Positions 33,069-38,711 of a DNA stretch of 38,711 nt are shown piece after piece (the stretch's first letter is position 1; the number at the start of each line of letters is the position of its first letter). Origin of the DNA: Candidatus Chloroploca asiatica (GTDB lineage Bacteria; Chloroflexota; Chloroflexia; Chloroflexales; Chloroflexaceae); assembly GCF_002532075.1 (NCBI RefSeq), contig NZ_LYXE01000120.1, forward strand, positions 1 to 38,711. The letters are read 5' to 3'. The notes beneath the pieces are model-generated. The model saw only the letters and a list, made by a program, of their open reading frames with translations. It did not search any database and was not told the DNA's origin. Position numbers and translations under genes: made by a program.

Positions 33069-33509
33069 TCACTCGATCGTGAATGACTCGCACGCCAACA
33101 CCAACTCCTCAATCGCAACTTCACTCCCGCCCCGCGCATTCAGCGATGGGCCGTTGTAGCGCATCGGGAAGACCCCCGTCAATGACCAGGTCTGCACATC
33201 GTTGTGCGCTTCGTCTTGCAAGGTGATCGAGATGTTCTTCTTCGCGACTGGCCCGGTGCGCCGCGTATCGTCAAGCCACGTCCAGAGATCCGCCGAACTG
33301 ATGATGCCCCGCCGCAAGGTGATGTCGCTCACCGTCGTCATCCCAGGGATCTTGCGTGGGTGATTCTCGGCTTCGTTCCCCGTCCGATATTGGGCTACCC
33401 CGATCTCCATCCCCAGGCCCGAAACTTCCGAAAAGCCACCGAAGAGTTCGTTGCCGTCGAATTTGACCAGATAATTGAAATCCCCGTAGGGAACAGTGCG
33501 CTCTGCCAT
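33069..33509 (-). CDS. Tube protein 1 (gp19/Afp1-like)
   Basis: A 146-aa tail-tube protein: VPYGDFNYLVKFDGNELFGGFSEVSGLGMEIGVAQYRTGNEAENHPRKIPGMTTVSDITLRRGIISSADLWTWL in the first 85 residues, then SITLQDEAHNDVQTWSLTGVFPMRYNGPSLNARGGSEVAIEELVLACESFTIE. The length and the FSEVSGL, LRRG and EELVLACE motifs are those of eCIS and phage tubes. It forms the inner hexameric tube. The start has GGAGG ten bases upstream and the gene lies 18 nt after sheath 1. Confidence 0.96.
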   Translation of the reverse strand: MAERTVPYGDFNYLVKFDGNELFGGFSEVSGLGMEIGVAQYRTGNEAENHPRKIPGMTTVSDITLRRGIISSADLWTWLDDTRRTGPVAKKNISITLQDEAHNDVQTWSLTGVFPMRYNGPSLNARGGSEVAIEELVLACESFTIE

Positions 33510-33527
33510 GCTTCAAGTTCCTCCTCG

Positions 33528-35951
33528 CTACCCGCGTGCATCCGCTGTCTTCTGCCCAATCCGGAAGATGACAAATTCGGCTGGCTTGACGACCGCCACC
33601 CCGATCTCGCAGATCAGTCGCCCTAGATCAAGATCCTGCTGGGTCATCGTGCTCCGGTCACAGCGCACAAAGAAGGCCTCCTCGCGGCTGGCACCAAGCA
33701 GCGCTCCGGTCAGCCATTCGGCGTACAGAAAGTTGCTCACGGTTTCGCGAATGTTCGCCCAGAGGTCTGGTCCGTTTGGTTCAAACACCGCCCACTGGGT
33801 GCTCACGTCAATCGAGCGTTCGAGATAGATGAAGTAGCGTCGCACGCTCACATAGAGCCATTCCAGATCCGAGGTGGCTGTCCGTGCGCCCCAGACGCGA
33901 TAGCCCCGCCCGCTCAGGTAGCGTAGGCAGTTGATGCCCTCGGGATTCAAGACATCCTGCTGTCGTTTGTTGACGTCAACCTCGAAGCGCAACGCATCAC
34001 GCACAACCTCGTTCGCCGGGGCTTTCCAGACGCCGCGTTGCACGTCGGTACGCGCATAGATGCCCGACATGGCGCCCGACGGTGGGATGTTGATCTCTTT
34101 GGGAATGAGATCGTTGCCCGGTCGCGCCAGCGGGTTGGCGATGGTGATCCAGGGGTAGTAGACCGCCGCATAGGTGCTGTCAATCAAGCCCCGGGCCTCG
34201 CGGACTTCGCCAACGGTCAGGCCCGGTTTGGTGTCAAGCACGGCAATCCGGTATTTCATCCGCTCGGCATGGCTGATCAGGCGGTTTTGCACATCACGAT
34301 AGAGGATATCGGCTGTATCGTTCGGGTCAAACCCACTTGAACCAGGCGCCGCGATGATCGAAATATCTTCGATAATCTCCAGGAGTTCCAGGCCCCGTTC
34401 GTACGAGACCGCGCCTGCCGTCATCGAGCTCGAAACCGGTGTGCCGCCGTCATTGCCCCCCGCTACCGGGATCGTATTCTCGGTTCCCCCACCAAGCAAG
34501 CCATTAAAAAGGGCAAAGGGTTCATTGGTGCCACTTGTCTGCAACCAGTAGAGATTTTGCAGCGCATCAGCTTTGCGCGAGGGTCTTTGTGGCAAAATAG
34601 CCCCGATATACCGCGGATGCGTTGTGGCAAAGCCCAGATTTTCATAGGCCATCAGGTTGCCATCGCCATCCTCGGTCTCCAGATTGACACTCACCAGATG
34701 GGCTGTGGTCGTCAAGGGCTGACTTGTATCGGGTGCCGGAATGTTGACGCCCCCGACCAACGCCCAACTGCCGTTCGTCTTGAGGAAATAGCTCGGATTC
34801 GCCCCGTCCTCACCCGTCGCTACGGCACTCGGCAAACCAAGCGCCGTCCGCCCCGGCGTGTCCTGCGCTTGCAGCGTTGCCGCCGTGCCCGTCGCAACCG
34901 TAGCAAACGTGAGCTGCCCCGTACTCGGCGGCATCGTCACCCGCAGCGTATTGGGCCGGGCTCCATCAAGCAACGCCTGAATCTCGGCGATCGTCACATG
35001 CTCCAGATCCGCCACATTGCCGCCACCATTGCTACTCACCCCGCCGGCAAACCCGAGCAGATCATTCGCCTGCACCGCCAGCGCGGCACTCGTGCCGTGC
35101 CGATCCGTGCCCAGGCTAATCTGATCGCCATTCTCGATCCAGGCCCGCCCATACCTGATCGACCGATTGATCGCATCAACCAGCGCCGCAATGCTCTGGT
35201 CGCCCGCCGGCAGATTGATCGTCTGCTCCATACTATCGACCGTCACCACCAGCGTCGTATCATCAGGCACCGTCACCGGCTCGGCCAGCGCCGAACCAGT
35301 CACCACCGCCGAGGTTCCTTGAAACTGGATCGTGACATCTACCCCCGTGGCGGTCAACGTCAACTGATCATTATGGGTAAGGAAGAACGTCGGCCCCGTA
35401 CTCCCCCGAAGCGTGGCGGAACGGGCGATCACCTCACCGCCGATCCGCAAGAGCGAGCCATCCGGTGCCGCCGCCATCGTCGCCACATTCGCCGGCGACA
35501 AACGCTCGCTTACCCGGATCTCCCCGTTATACCCCGAGCCCGGTTCGCGTGAGCGAAACTGCGCCGTAAAGCCGCCCGCCGTCGTCACAAACTGCGCCGA
35601 TTGCGCGAGGCCACTACTCGTCACCGTCCCAGCCGCATCAATGCGGGGCTGGAAGGTGCGCGCAATATAGACCCGTGCGCCCCCATTTTCAAAGAAACTG
35701 CGCACCGCATGCGCAAGATAGTTCGTCATCTCAGGGGCCGCATCGGTCCCAGAGGCAAACGACAGATTGCTCAACCCACCGTACATCCGCGTGAACTCAC
35801 CAAAACTGGTCATCACCTCGGGCGTACCGCTCAGCGGACCTTTACGCGTCGGGCCGACAAATGCCGTGGTACTCGTGCTTACACCTTCAATTGACTTGGG
35901 GCGAAAGCTTGTCTCTTCGACATAGACACCAGGCGCCAGATATTCAGGCAT
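33528..35951 (-). CDS. Tail sheath protein 1 (major contractile sheath)
   Basis: An 807-aa sheath protein. The N-terminus MPEYLAPGVYVEETSFRPKSIEGVSTSTTAFVGPTRKGP is the canonical sheath start. AVRSFFENGGARVYIAR (about 80-97) follows, then two large beta-rich insert domains (about 110-430), which make it longer than Afp sheaths of roughly 350-500 aa. The core resumes with YERGLELLEIIEDISIIAAPGSS and YYPWITIANPLA. The C-terminal domain has APANEVVRDALRFEVDVNKRQQDVLNPEGINCLRYL, RGYRVWGARTATSDLEWLYVSVRRYFIYLERSI and RCDRSTMTQQDLDLGRLICEIGVAVVKPAEFVIFRI. It would contract on firing. AGG lies four bases before ATG 35951, within GGATGAGG. Confidence 0.96.
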   Translation of the reverse strand: MPEYLAPGVYVEETSFRPKSIEGVSTSTTAFVGPTRKGPLSGTPEVMTSFGEFTRMYGGLSNLSFASGTDAAPEMTNYLAHAVRSFFENGGARVYIARTFQPRIDAAGTVTSSGLAQSAQFVTTAGGFTAQFRSREPGSGYNGEIRVSERLSPANVATMAAAPDGSLLRIGGEVIARSATLRGSTGPTFFLTHNDQLTLTATGVDVTIQFQGTSAVVTGSALAEPVTVPDDTTLVVTVDSMEQTINLPAGDQSIAALVDAINRSIRYGRAWIENGDQISLGTDRHGTSAALAVQANDLLGFAGGVSSNGGGNVADLEHVTIAEIQALLDGARPNTLRVTMPPSTGQLTFATVATGTAATLQAQDTPGRTALGLPSAVATGEDGANPSYFLKTNGSWALVGGVNIPAPDTSQPLTTTAHLVSVNLETEDGDGNLMAYENLGFATTHPRYIGAILPQRPSRKADALQNLYWLQTSGTNEPFALFNGLLGGGTENTIPVAGGNDGGTPVSSSMTAGAVSYERGLELLEIIEDISIIAAPGSSGFDPNDTADILYRDVQNRLISHAERMKYRIAVLDTKPGLTVGEVREARGLIDSTYAAVYYPWITIANPLARPGNDLIPKEINIPPSGAMSGIYARTDVQRGVWKAPANEVVRDALRFEVDVNKRQQDVLNPEGINCLRYLSGRGYRVWGARTATSDLEWLYVSVRRYFIYLERSIDVSTQWAVFEPNGPDLWANIRETVSNFLYAEWLTGALLGASREEAFFVRCDRSTMTQQDLDLGRLICEIGVAVVKPAEFVIFRIGQKTADARG

Positions 35952-35986
35952 AGCACCTCATCCTTTCGCAACGAACCACTACGTCG

Positions 35987-36805
35987 TCACAAAACAACAT
36001 AGATCACCTCTCCCGCACGAATCACCCGGTTGACCACCCCCGACGCTACCAGAAAATCACTCAGTGCATCAGGATCTGGGGCCGCAACAAGGATTTGCCG
36101 TCGGGCTTCAAGATCGTCAGGGTCAGGCAACGCTGTCTCAGGGTCAAACCCGGGATGGTGGAACGCCTGGATCGTGATCGCAATCCCTTGGCTGATCACC
36201 GGCCCTGTTCCATTCGCCGCCACACTGGTTGTTGGGATCTTCGCAATCGGCACCAGTGCCTCGCCACGGGCGCGCCCTCGCCATTCCGTAATCCCTTCCC
36301 CCATCAGATTGGTGGCATCATCAGCCGCCACCACCCGCACCAGCGCCCCCGGCACCGCATCGCCCCCAGCATCCCGCACCGTCACGCGCACCGCCCCCCA
36401 TCCAGCCAGCGGCACGGCCGTCGGCGCACGGTACAGCCTGAGATCAAGCGGGGTAAACAGACTATTCACCGCCGCCGGATCAGGATCGCGTGGCAAGGCA
36501 ATGGTTGCCACCCGCGGCAGGTAACTCCCTGTTGACGGCACCACCTCCACCGCAAAGCTCAGACTACCGATCGCCGGCAGTGCCGGCGGTGCCTCAAACT
36601 GGTCATGGTGCGCACGCAAGAGCGGGTGCGAACTCCGGTGAAGCACATAGTAATTGCGCCGATTGCGCCGAAACGTCAATTCCGCCGCCCTGATCGTCAC
36701 TGGCTCAGTCACCACAAGTTGGCGACTCACCCCCTCAAGCTGCGCCACCGTCGCATCGACGAATCGCACCGCCCCCAGCACCCGATGCACAACGCGATCA
36801 ATCAC
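35987..36805 (-). CDS. Beta-sandwich-containing eCIS-associated protein (272 aa)
   Basis: The predicted 272-aa product starts at GTG 36805 (VIDRVVHRVLGAVRFVDA), which has AGGGG seven bases upstream; the frame stays open to 36868 (another GTG) without a good binding site. Residues about 80-130 (SLSFAVEVVPSTGSYLPRVATIALPRDPDP...LFTPLDLRLYRAP) and about 139-200 (VRVTVRDAGGDAVPGALVRVV, then RGRARGEALVPI) form Ig-like or carboxypeptidase-regulatory-like beta-sandwich units, without any enzyme domain. The C-terminus has a LysM-like or peptidoglycan-neutral helical end, ILVAAPDPDALSDFLVASG. Placed between the cap gene and sheath 1, it is probably a structural accessory at the distal end. I cannot name a family with certainty. 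Confidence 0.7.
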   Translation of the reverse strand: MIDRVVHRVLGAVRFVDATVAQLEGVSRQLVVTEPVTIRAAELTFRRNRRNYYVLHRSSHPLLRAHHDQFEAPPALPAIGSLSFAVEVVPSTGSYLPRVATIALPRDPDPAAVNSLFTPLDLRLYRAPTAVPLAGWGAVRVTVRDAGGDAVPGALVRVVAADDATNLMGEGITEWRGRARGEALVPIAKIPTTSVAANGTGPVISQGIAITIQAFHHPGFDPETALPDPDDLEARRQILVAAPDPDALSDFLVASGVVNRVIRAGEVIYVVL

Positions 36806-36896
36806 GGCACCACCCCTGTAACGCTTCACCACTATCCTGACAGCAAGGGCATCGTGCCCTCGGCGCACGGCTCAACAGTGTGTGCATAAGGCCCTT

Positions 36897-37490
36897 TCAA
36901 TCATCCAGCGCCTCATACCTGAAATCAGTTGCCACCACCGGACGATGCTCCTCTTCTTCATCAGGATCAATGCGAATCACCCGCGCAATATAGCCAGAAC
37001 TCAAACGATACGTCGGCTCCAACGCATCCCAGATCCGCATCAAACTCTCAATCGTCAACTCTTCCGGAATCACCTGAATCAAATCATCAGGCTGCCAGCC
37101 AGCCTCCGCCGAGAGTTGCGTCCGGCCAAAGGTAGCCTCCTGTGCAAACTGACTCATCGCCCACGCCACAATGTTGTGCTCAGCCATCGCACTCTCAGCC
37201 CACACCGTCAACAGATAGTGCAAATTCAACGACAGCGGCAACGGACGACGGGCGTTATCAGGTGCCCGTGGCGCATTCCGCCGATGCTCATTGATCGTCA
37301 TCCGATACAGATAGAGCGTCAGCGTCGCCGTCGAGTCCGTCTGAATGCTCGTCGGATCAGCCAGTTCCCCACTCGAGATCAAGCGAAACGCGCAAGGATG
37401 CTGATCCCTGAGGCTACTCGTGCGATAGGCCTGCCGCAAATAACCGATCAACGAATAACCAACCGAATGGATTGCCAGTACATTTGCCAT
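36897..37490 (-). CDS. DUF4255 protein, sheath terminator/cap (Afp16/Pvc16-like)
   Basis: The predicted 197-aa protein (MANVLAIHSVGYSLIGYLRQAY...) matches the Pvc16 N-terminal/DUF4255 family. It has an N-terminal helix pair, LTLYLYRMTINEHRRN (about 58-73), LPLSLNLHYLLTVWAESAMAEHNIVAWAMSQF (about 83-115), IPEELTIESLMRIWDALEPTYRLSSGYIARVIRID (about 142-176), and an acidic C-terminal stretch. In Afp and PVC this protein ends tube and sheath growth at the distal tip. ATG 37490 is chosen; a GTG at 37499 overlapping the previous stop (GTGA) is an alternative adding three residues. An early position in the run, before the sheath and tube, is common in eCIS loci. Confidence 0.9.
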   Translation of the reverse strand: MANVLAIHSVGYSLIGYLRQAYRTSSLRDQHPCAFRLISSGELADPTSIQTDSTATLTLYLYRMTINEHRRNAPRAPDNARRPLPLSLNLHYLLTVWAESAMAEHNIVAWAMSQFAQEATFGRTQLSAEAGWQPDDLIQVIPEELTIESLMRIWDALEPTYRLSSGYIARVIRIDPDEEEEHRPVVATDFRYEALDD

Positions 37491-37495
37491 AACAA

Positions 37496-37759
37496 TCACT
37501 TCTGCCTGGGCGTACGCTTCAGAAAACCAGGGGCCAACAAACGCAACAACCAGTAACTATGGCCCGGATACACCCCGAGCCGGATCAGATAGATCGCAAA
37601 AAAGAGGCTCACTTCTTCCAGACGACGAAACGACTGACGCGTATCATCCTGAACATGCACAATCTGTCCTCGCCAGCCATCGCGCCCATTGCGACCCACT
37701 CCACGTTCACGCCACACTCGCACCACAAACGAGTGCGTTGATCGCTCGAGTGGATCCAT
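37496..37759 (-). CDS. Small conserved eCIS-associated protein (87 aa), first gene of the run
   Basis: An 87-aa protein: MDPLERSTHSFVVRVWRERG...WRGQIVHVQDDTRQSFRRLEEVSLFFAIYLIRLG, then VYPGHSYWLLRLLAPGF. Short proteins with the pattern FVVRIW...WRGxIxHVxxxxRxxFxxLxEIxxFI occur in eCIS and other contractile-system loci; no function is known to me. The first part is predicted beta, then an amphipathic helix with a weakly hydrophobic end. The start at 37759 is decided by AGGAG seven bases upstream. The reading frame stays open to 38242, but that extension runs through the GC-rich tandem repeat and is rejected. It overlaps the alternative GTG of the next gene. Confidence 0.78.
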   Translation of the reverse strand: MDPLERSTHSFVVRVWRERGVGRNGRDGWRGQIVHVQDDTRQSFRRLEEVSLFFAIYLIRLGVYPGHSYWLLRLLAPGFLKRTPRQK

Positions 37760-37990
37760 AGCAGGACTCCTACTTTGCAGCCGGCAGATCAGGGCACCAG
37801 CTATCGCTTGCCCGGCCACACCCGCAGCCATACAACAGCTCTGATGGGCCAGAAACGAGCCAACCTTGCGCCAGCAGATCCTGGCTTGAAACAACAATGG
37901 GTATGCGGCCCAGTCTACAAGCCCCAGCGATCCAGCTGCGATCCAGCCGCGATCCGCCCGCGATCCTACAAACCCCGGTTGTCCCGTTAG
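37760..37990 (-). promoter_or_regulatory. Probable control region of the eCIS gene run
   Basis: These 230 bp hold no supportable gene and precede the first gene of 22 co-oriented genes, so the main promoter should be here or just beyond. I see no convincing -35/-10 pair of the housekeeping type. The notable feature is the phased GCGATCC array at 37927-37966, listed separately. Confidence 0.4.
37927..37966. promoter_or_regulatory. Four direct repeats of GCGATCC at exactly 11-bp spacing
   Basis: GCGATCC occurs at 37927, 37938, 37949 and 37960, that is once per 11 bp, close to one helical turn, so all copies face the same side of the DNA. The spacers are four bases, mostly AGCT or GCCC. The array ends about 170 bp before the first eCIS start codon. 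Same-face iteration is typical of operator arrays for oligomerising activators; the regulator is not encoded in this window. Confidence 0.55.
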
Positions 37991-38003
37991 TAGGGGCGCA
38001 GCA

Positions 38004-38250
38004 GCGATGGGGCCCGGCGGCGCCGTGCCCGCACGGGGGGATGGCGATGGGGCCCGGCGGCGCCGTGCCCGCACGGGGAATGGCGATGGGGCCCGGCGGC
38101 GCCGTGCCCGCACGGGGGGATGGCGATGGGGCCCGGCGGCGCCGTGCCCGCACGGGGGGATGGCGATGGGGCACGGCGCCGCCGGGCCCGTACGGGGGGG
38201 GCGATGGGTCGGCGTCGGGGCACCGCAGCGCCGTGCCCGCACGGGGGATG
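38004..38250. repeat. 38-40 bp GC-rich palindromic tandem repeat, about 6 copies, one inverted
   Basis: Unit starts GCGATGG at 38004, 38044, 38083, 38123, 38163 and 38201. Each unit has the core GGGCCCGGCGGCGCCGTGCC(C) followed by GCACGGGG. The core is a near-palindrome. In the copy at 38163 it appears as its reverse complement (GGGCACGGCGCCGCCGGGCC(C)). The last copy is diverged. Long open frames on both strands across it are products of the repeat. Confidence 0.85.
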
Positions 38251-38291
38251 GGCAAAGGGGCGGCGTGTGGGGCGATCACCGTGGTCATGGC

Positions 38292-38371
38292 GGATGCCGT
38301 CGTCCGGCGTAGGGGCGCAGCAGCCCACGGGCCACCGTGGGTGGCATCCGCCCCCGTATGCTGCTGCGCCC
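38292..38371. repeat. Overlapping inverted repeats (cruciform or pseudoknot-prone)
   Basis: GGGCGCAGCAG (38313-38323) is complementary to CTGCTGCGCCC (38361-38371). CCCACGG (38324-38330) is complementary to CCGTGGG (38335-38341). GGATGCC (38292-38298) is complementary to GGCATCC (38343-38349), which crosses the first pair. GGGCGCAGCAG also occurs in the repeats at 4388-4469. From 38372 to 38529 I see no gene or other feature. Confidence 0.6.
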
Positions 38372-38529
38372 ACCGGCATGATGGTGGTGCGATCCTCCTC
38401 TAATGAACGCAATCCACGCCCGTAGGCATATCTGGTGTGATCGATGGCAATCACAGAGCAATTGATCACCGGGCGCGCACCACGGAGCGATCCATACGCA
38501 GATCCGGGCGTAGCCCAGGGCAGCGCATA

Positions 38530-38634
38530 GCGTTTCAGTGCTCAACCTTGAGCCGATGGTGCGGAACCTCAGGCTCACCGCGCCCGCGCTGCTGCCCGTC
38601 GCGTTTCAGTGCTCAACCTTGAGCCGATGGTGCG
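38530..38634. CRISPR. CRISPR-like repeat pair (two 34-bp copies, 37-bp spacer)
   Basis: Two identical 34-bp copies (38530-38563 and 38601-38634) are separated by 37 bp of unrelated sequence. The repeat contains the perfect inner palindrome CTCAACCTTGAG, and read on the minus strand it ends ...GAGCACTGAAACGC, close to the GAAAC ending of many CRISPR repeats. Where a third copy would start (38672) only a poor match is seen. No cas gene is present in the window, which ends at 38711. Two copies cannot prove an array. Confidence 0.45.
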
Positions 38635-38711
38635 CAGGGCTGATGCAAAGTCAGAGCCAGCAGCGGCAACCGACACCATGTGAACACCTTTGCGGTAGGA
38701 TGAAGATGGAA

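Noticed and set aside
2578-37759. Prophage or type VI secretion system
   Set aside because: No capsid, portal, terminase, lysis or TssJLM genes; the AAA+ ATPase, DUF4255 and DUF4157 genes point to eCIS.
37760-38242. N-terminal extension of the 87-aa gene up to 38242
   Set aside because: The extension is translation of the GC-rich tandem repeat; a good Shine-Dalgarno supports the start at 37759.
37987-38469. Pro/Arg/His-rich frames on both strands across the 39-bp repeat
   Set aside because: Low-complexity products of the repeat in all frames; no gene context.
38672-38705. Third CRISPR repeat
   Set aside because: Only scattered matches (for example GTG, CA, TTG, GATG) at the expected place; not enough to call a repeat.
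1-38711. tRNA, rRNA or riboswitch genes
   Set aside because: No cloverleaf with a GTTCGA-type T-loop, no rRNA-like stretch and no known aptamer core was seen by eye.

Overview
The window is bacterial chromosome of about 60% G+C. The dispersed CGCAAAGG-type repeats and the flavour of the proteins suggest a filamentous Chloroflexota (Chloroflexia-like) organism. That assignment is an inference; there is no rRNA or other marker gene here. More than 90% of the window between 2.58 and 37.76 kb is one long, tightly packed run of 22 genes, all on the minus strand. They encode an extracellular contractile injection system (eCIS, the Afp/PVC/MAC family of phage-tail-like protein translocation machines).

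Reading along the minus strand (from 37.76 kb downwards): a small conserved protein (87 aa) and the DUF4255 terminator/cap protein (Afp16-like); a beta-sandwich protein; sheath 1 and tube 1; sheath 2 and tube 2; an Afp7-like tube/baseplate adaptor whose C-terminus is a silk-like GASAGFGA octad array instead of a LysM domain; a 60-aa protein; the hub (late control D, gpD-like) and spike (gpV-like OB/beta-helix) as separate genes; a 579-aa protein with a very hydrophobic C-terminal tail; gp25-like and gpJ-like baseplate wedge proteins; a beta-propeller-like/tail-protein-I fusion; three proteins (286, 666, 1294 aa) sharing an N-terminal module; a 586-aa eCIS-associated protein; and the AAA+ ATPase (Afp15-like). 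After the ATPase come the likely payloads. The first is a DUF4157 HELAH protein with a possible ADP-ribosyltransferase-like middle and a glycine-zipper tail. The second is an 815-aa protein ending in a nuclease-like RGHxxDH domain. Both carry the same GMPxFL motif at residues 34-39. The run ends with a membrane protein (signal peptide, external domain, coiled coil, C-terminal TM helices). Several junctions have ATGA-type or short overlaps, and at four internal junctions a 16-27 bp perfect or near-perfect hairpin follows directly on a stop codon.

The right end (37.76-38.71 kb) has no convincing gene. It holds the presumed control region of the operon with four 11-bp-phased GCGATCC sites, a 39-bp GC-rich palindromic tandem repeat, a cruciform-prone segment, and two copies of a CRISPR-like 34-bp repeat 71 bp apart.

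The left end (1-2.58 kb) looks like an integron remnant: a 40-bp degenerate tandem repeat, an IntI-type integrase pseudogene that has lost its catalytic C-terminus, and a gene cassette bounded by two attC-like imperfect palindromes (GCCCAAC...GTTGGGC, 129 and 124 bp). The cassette carries a two-gene minus-strand unit with a small helical protein and a GGxA...DxD nucleotidyltransferase, probably a toxin-antitoxin-like pair.
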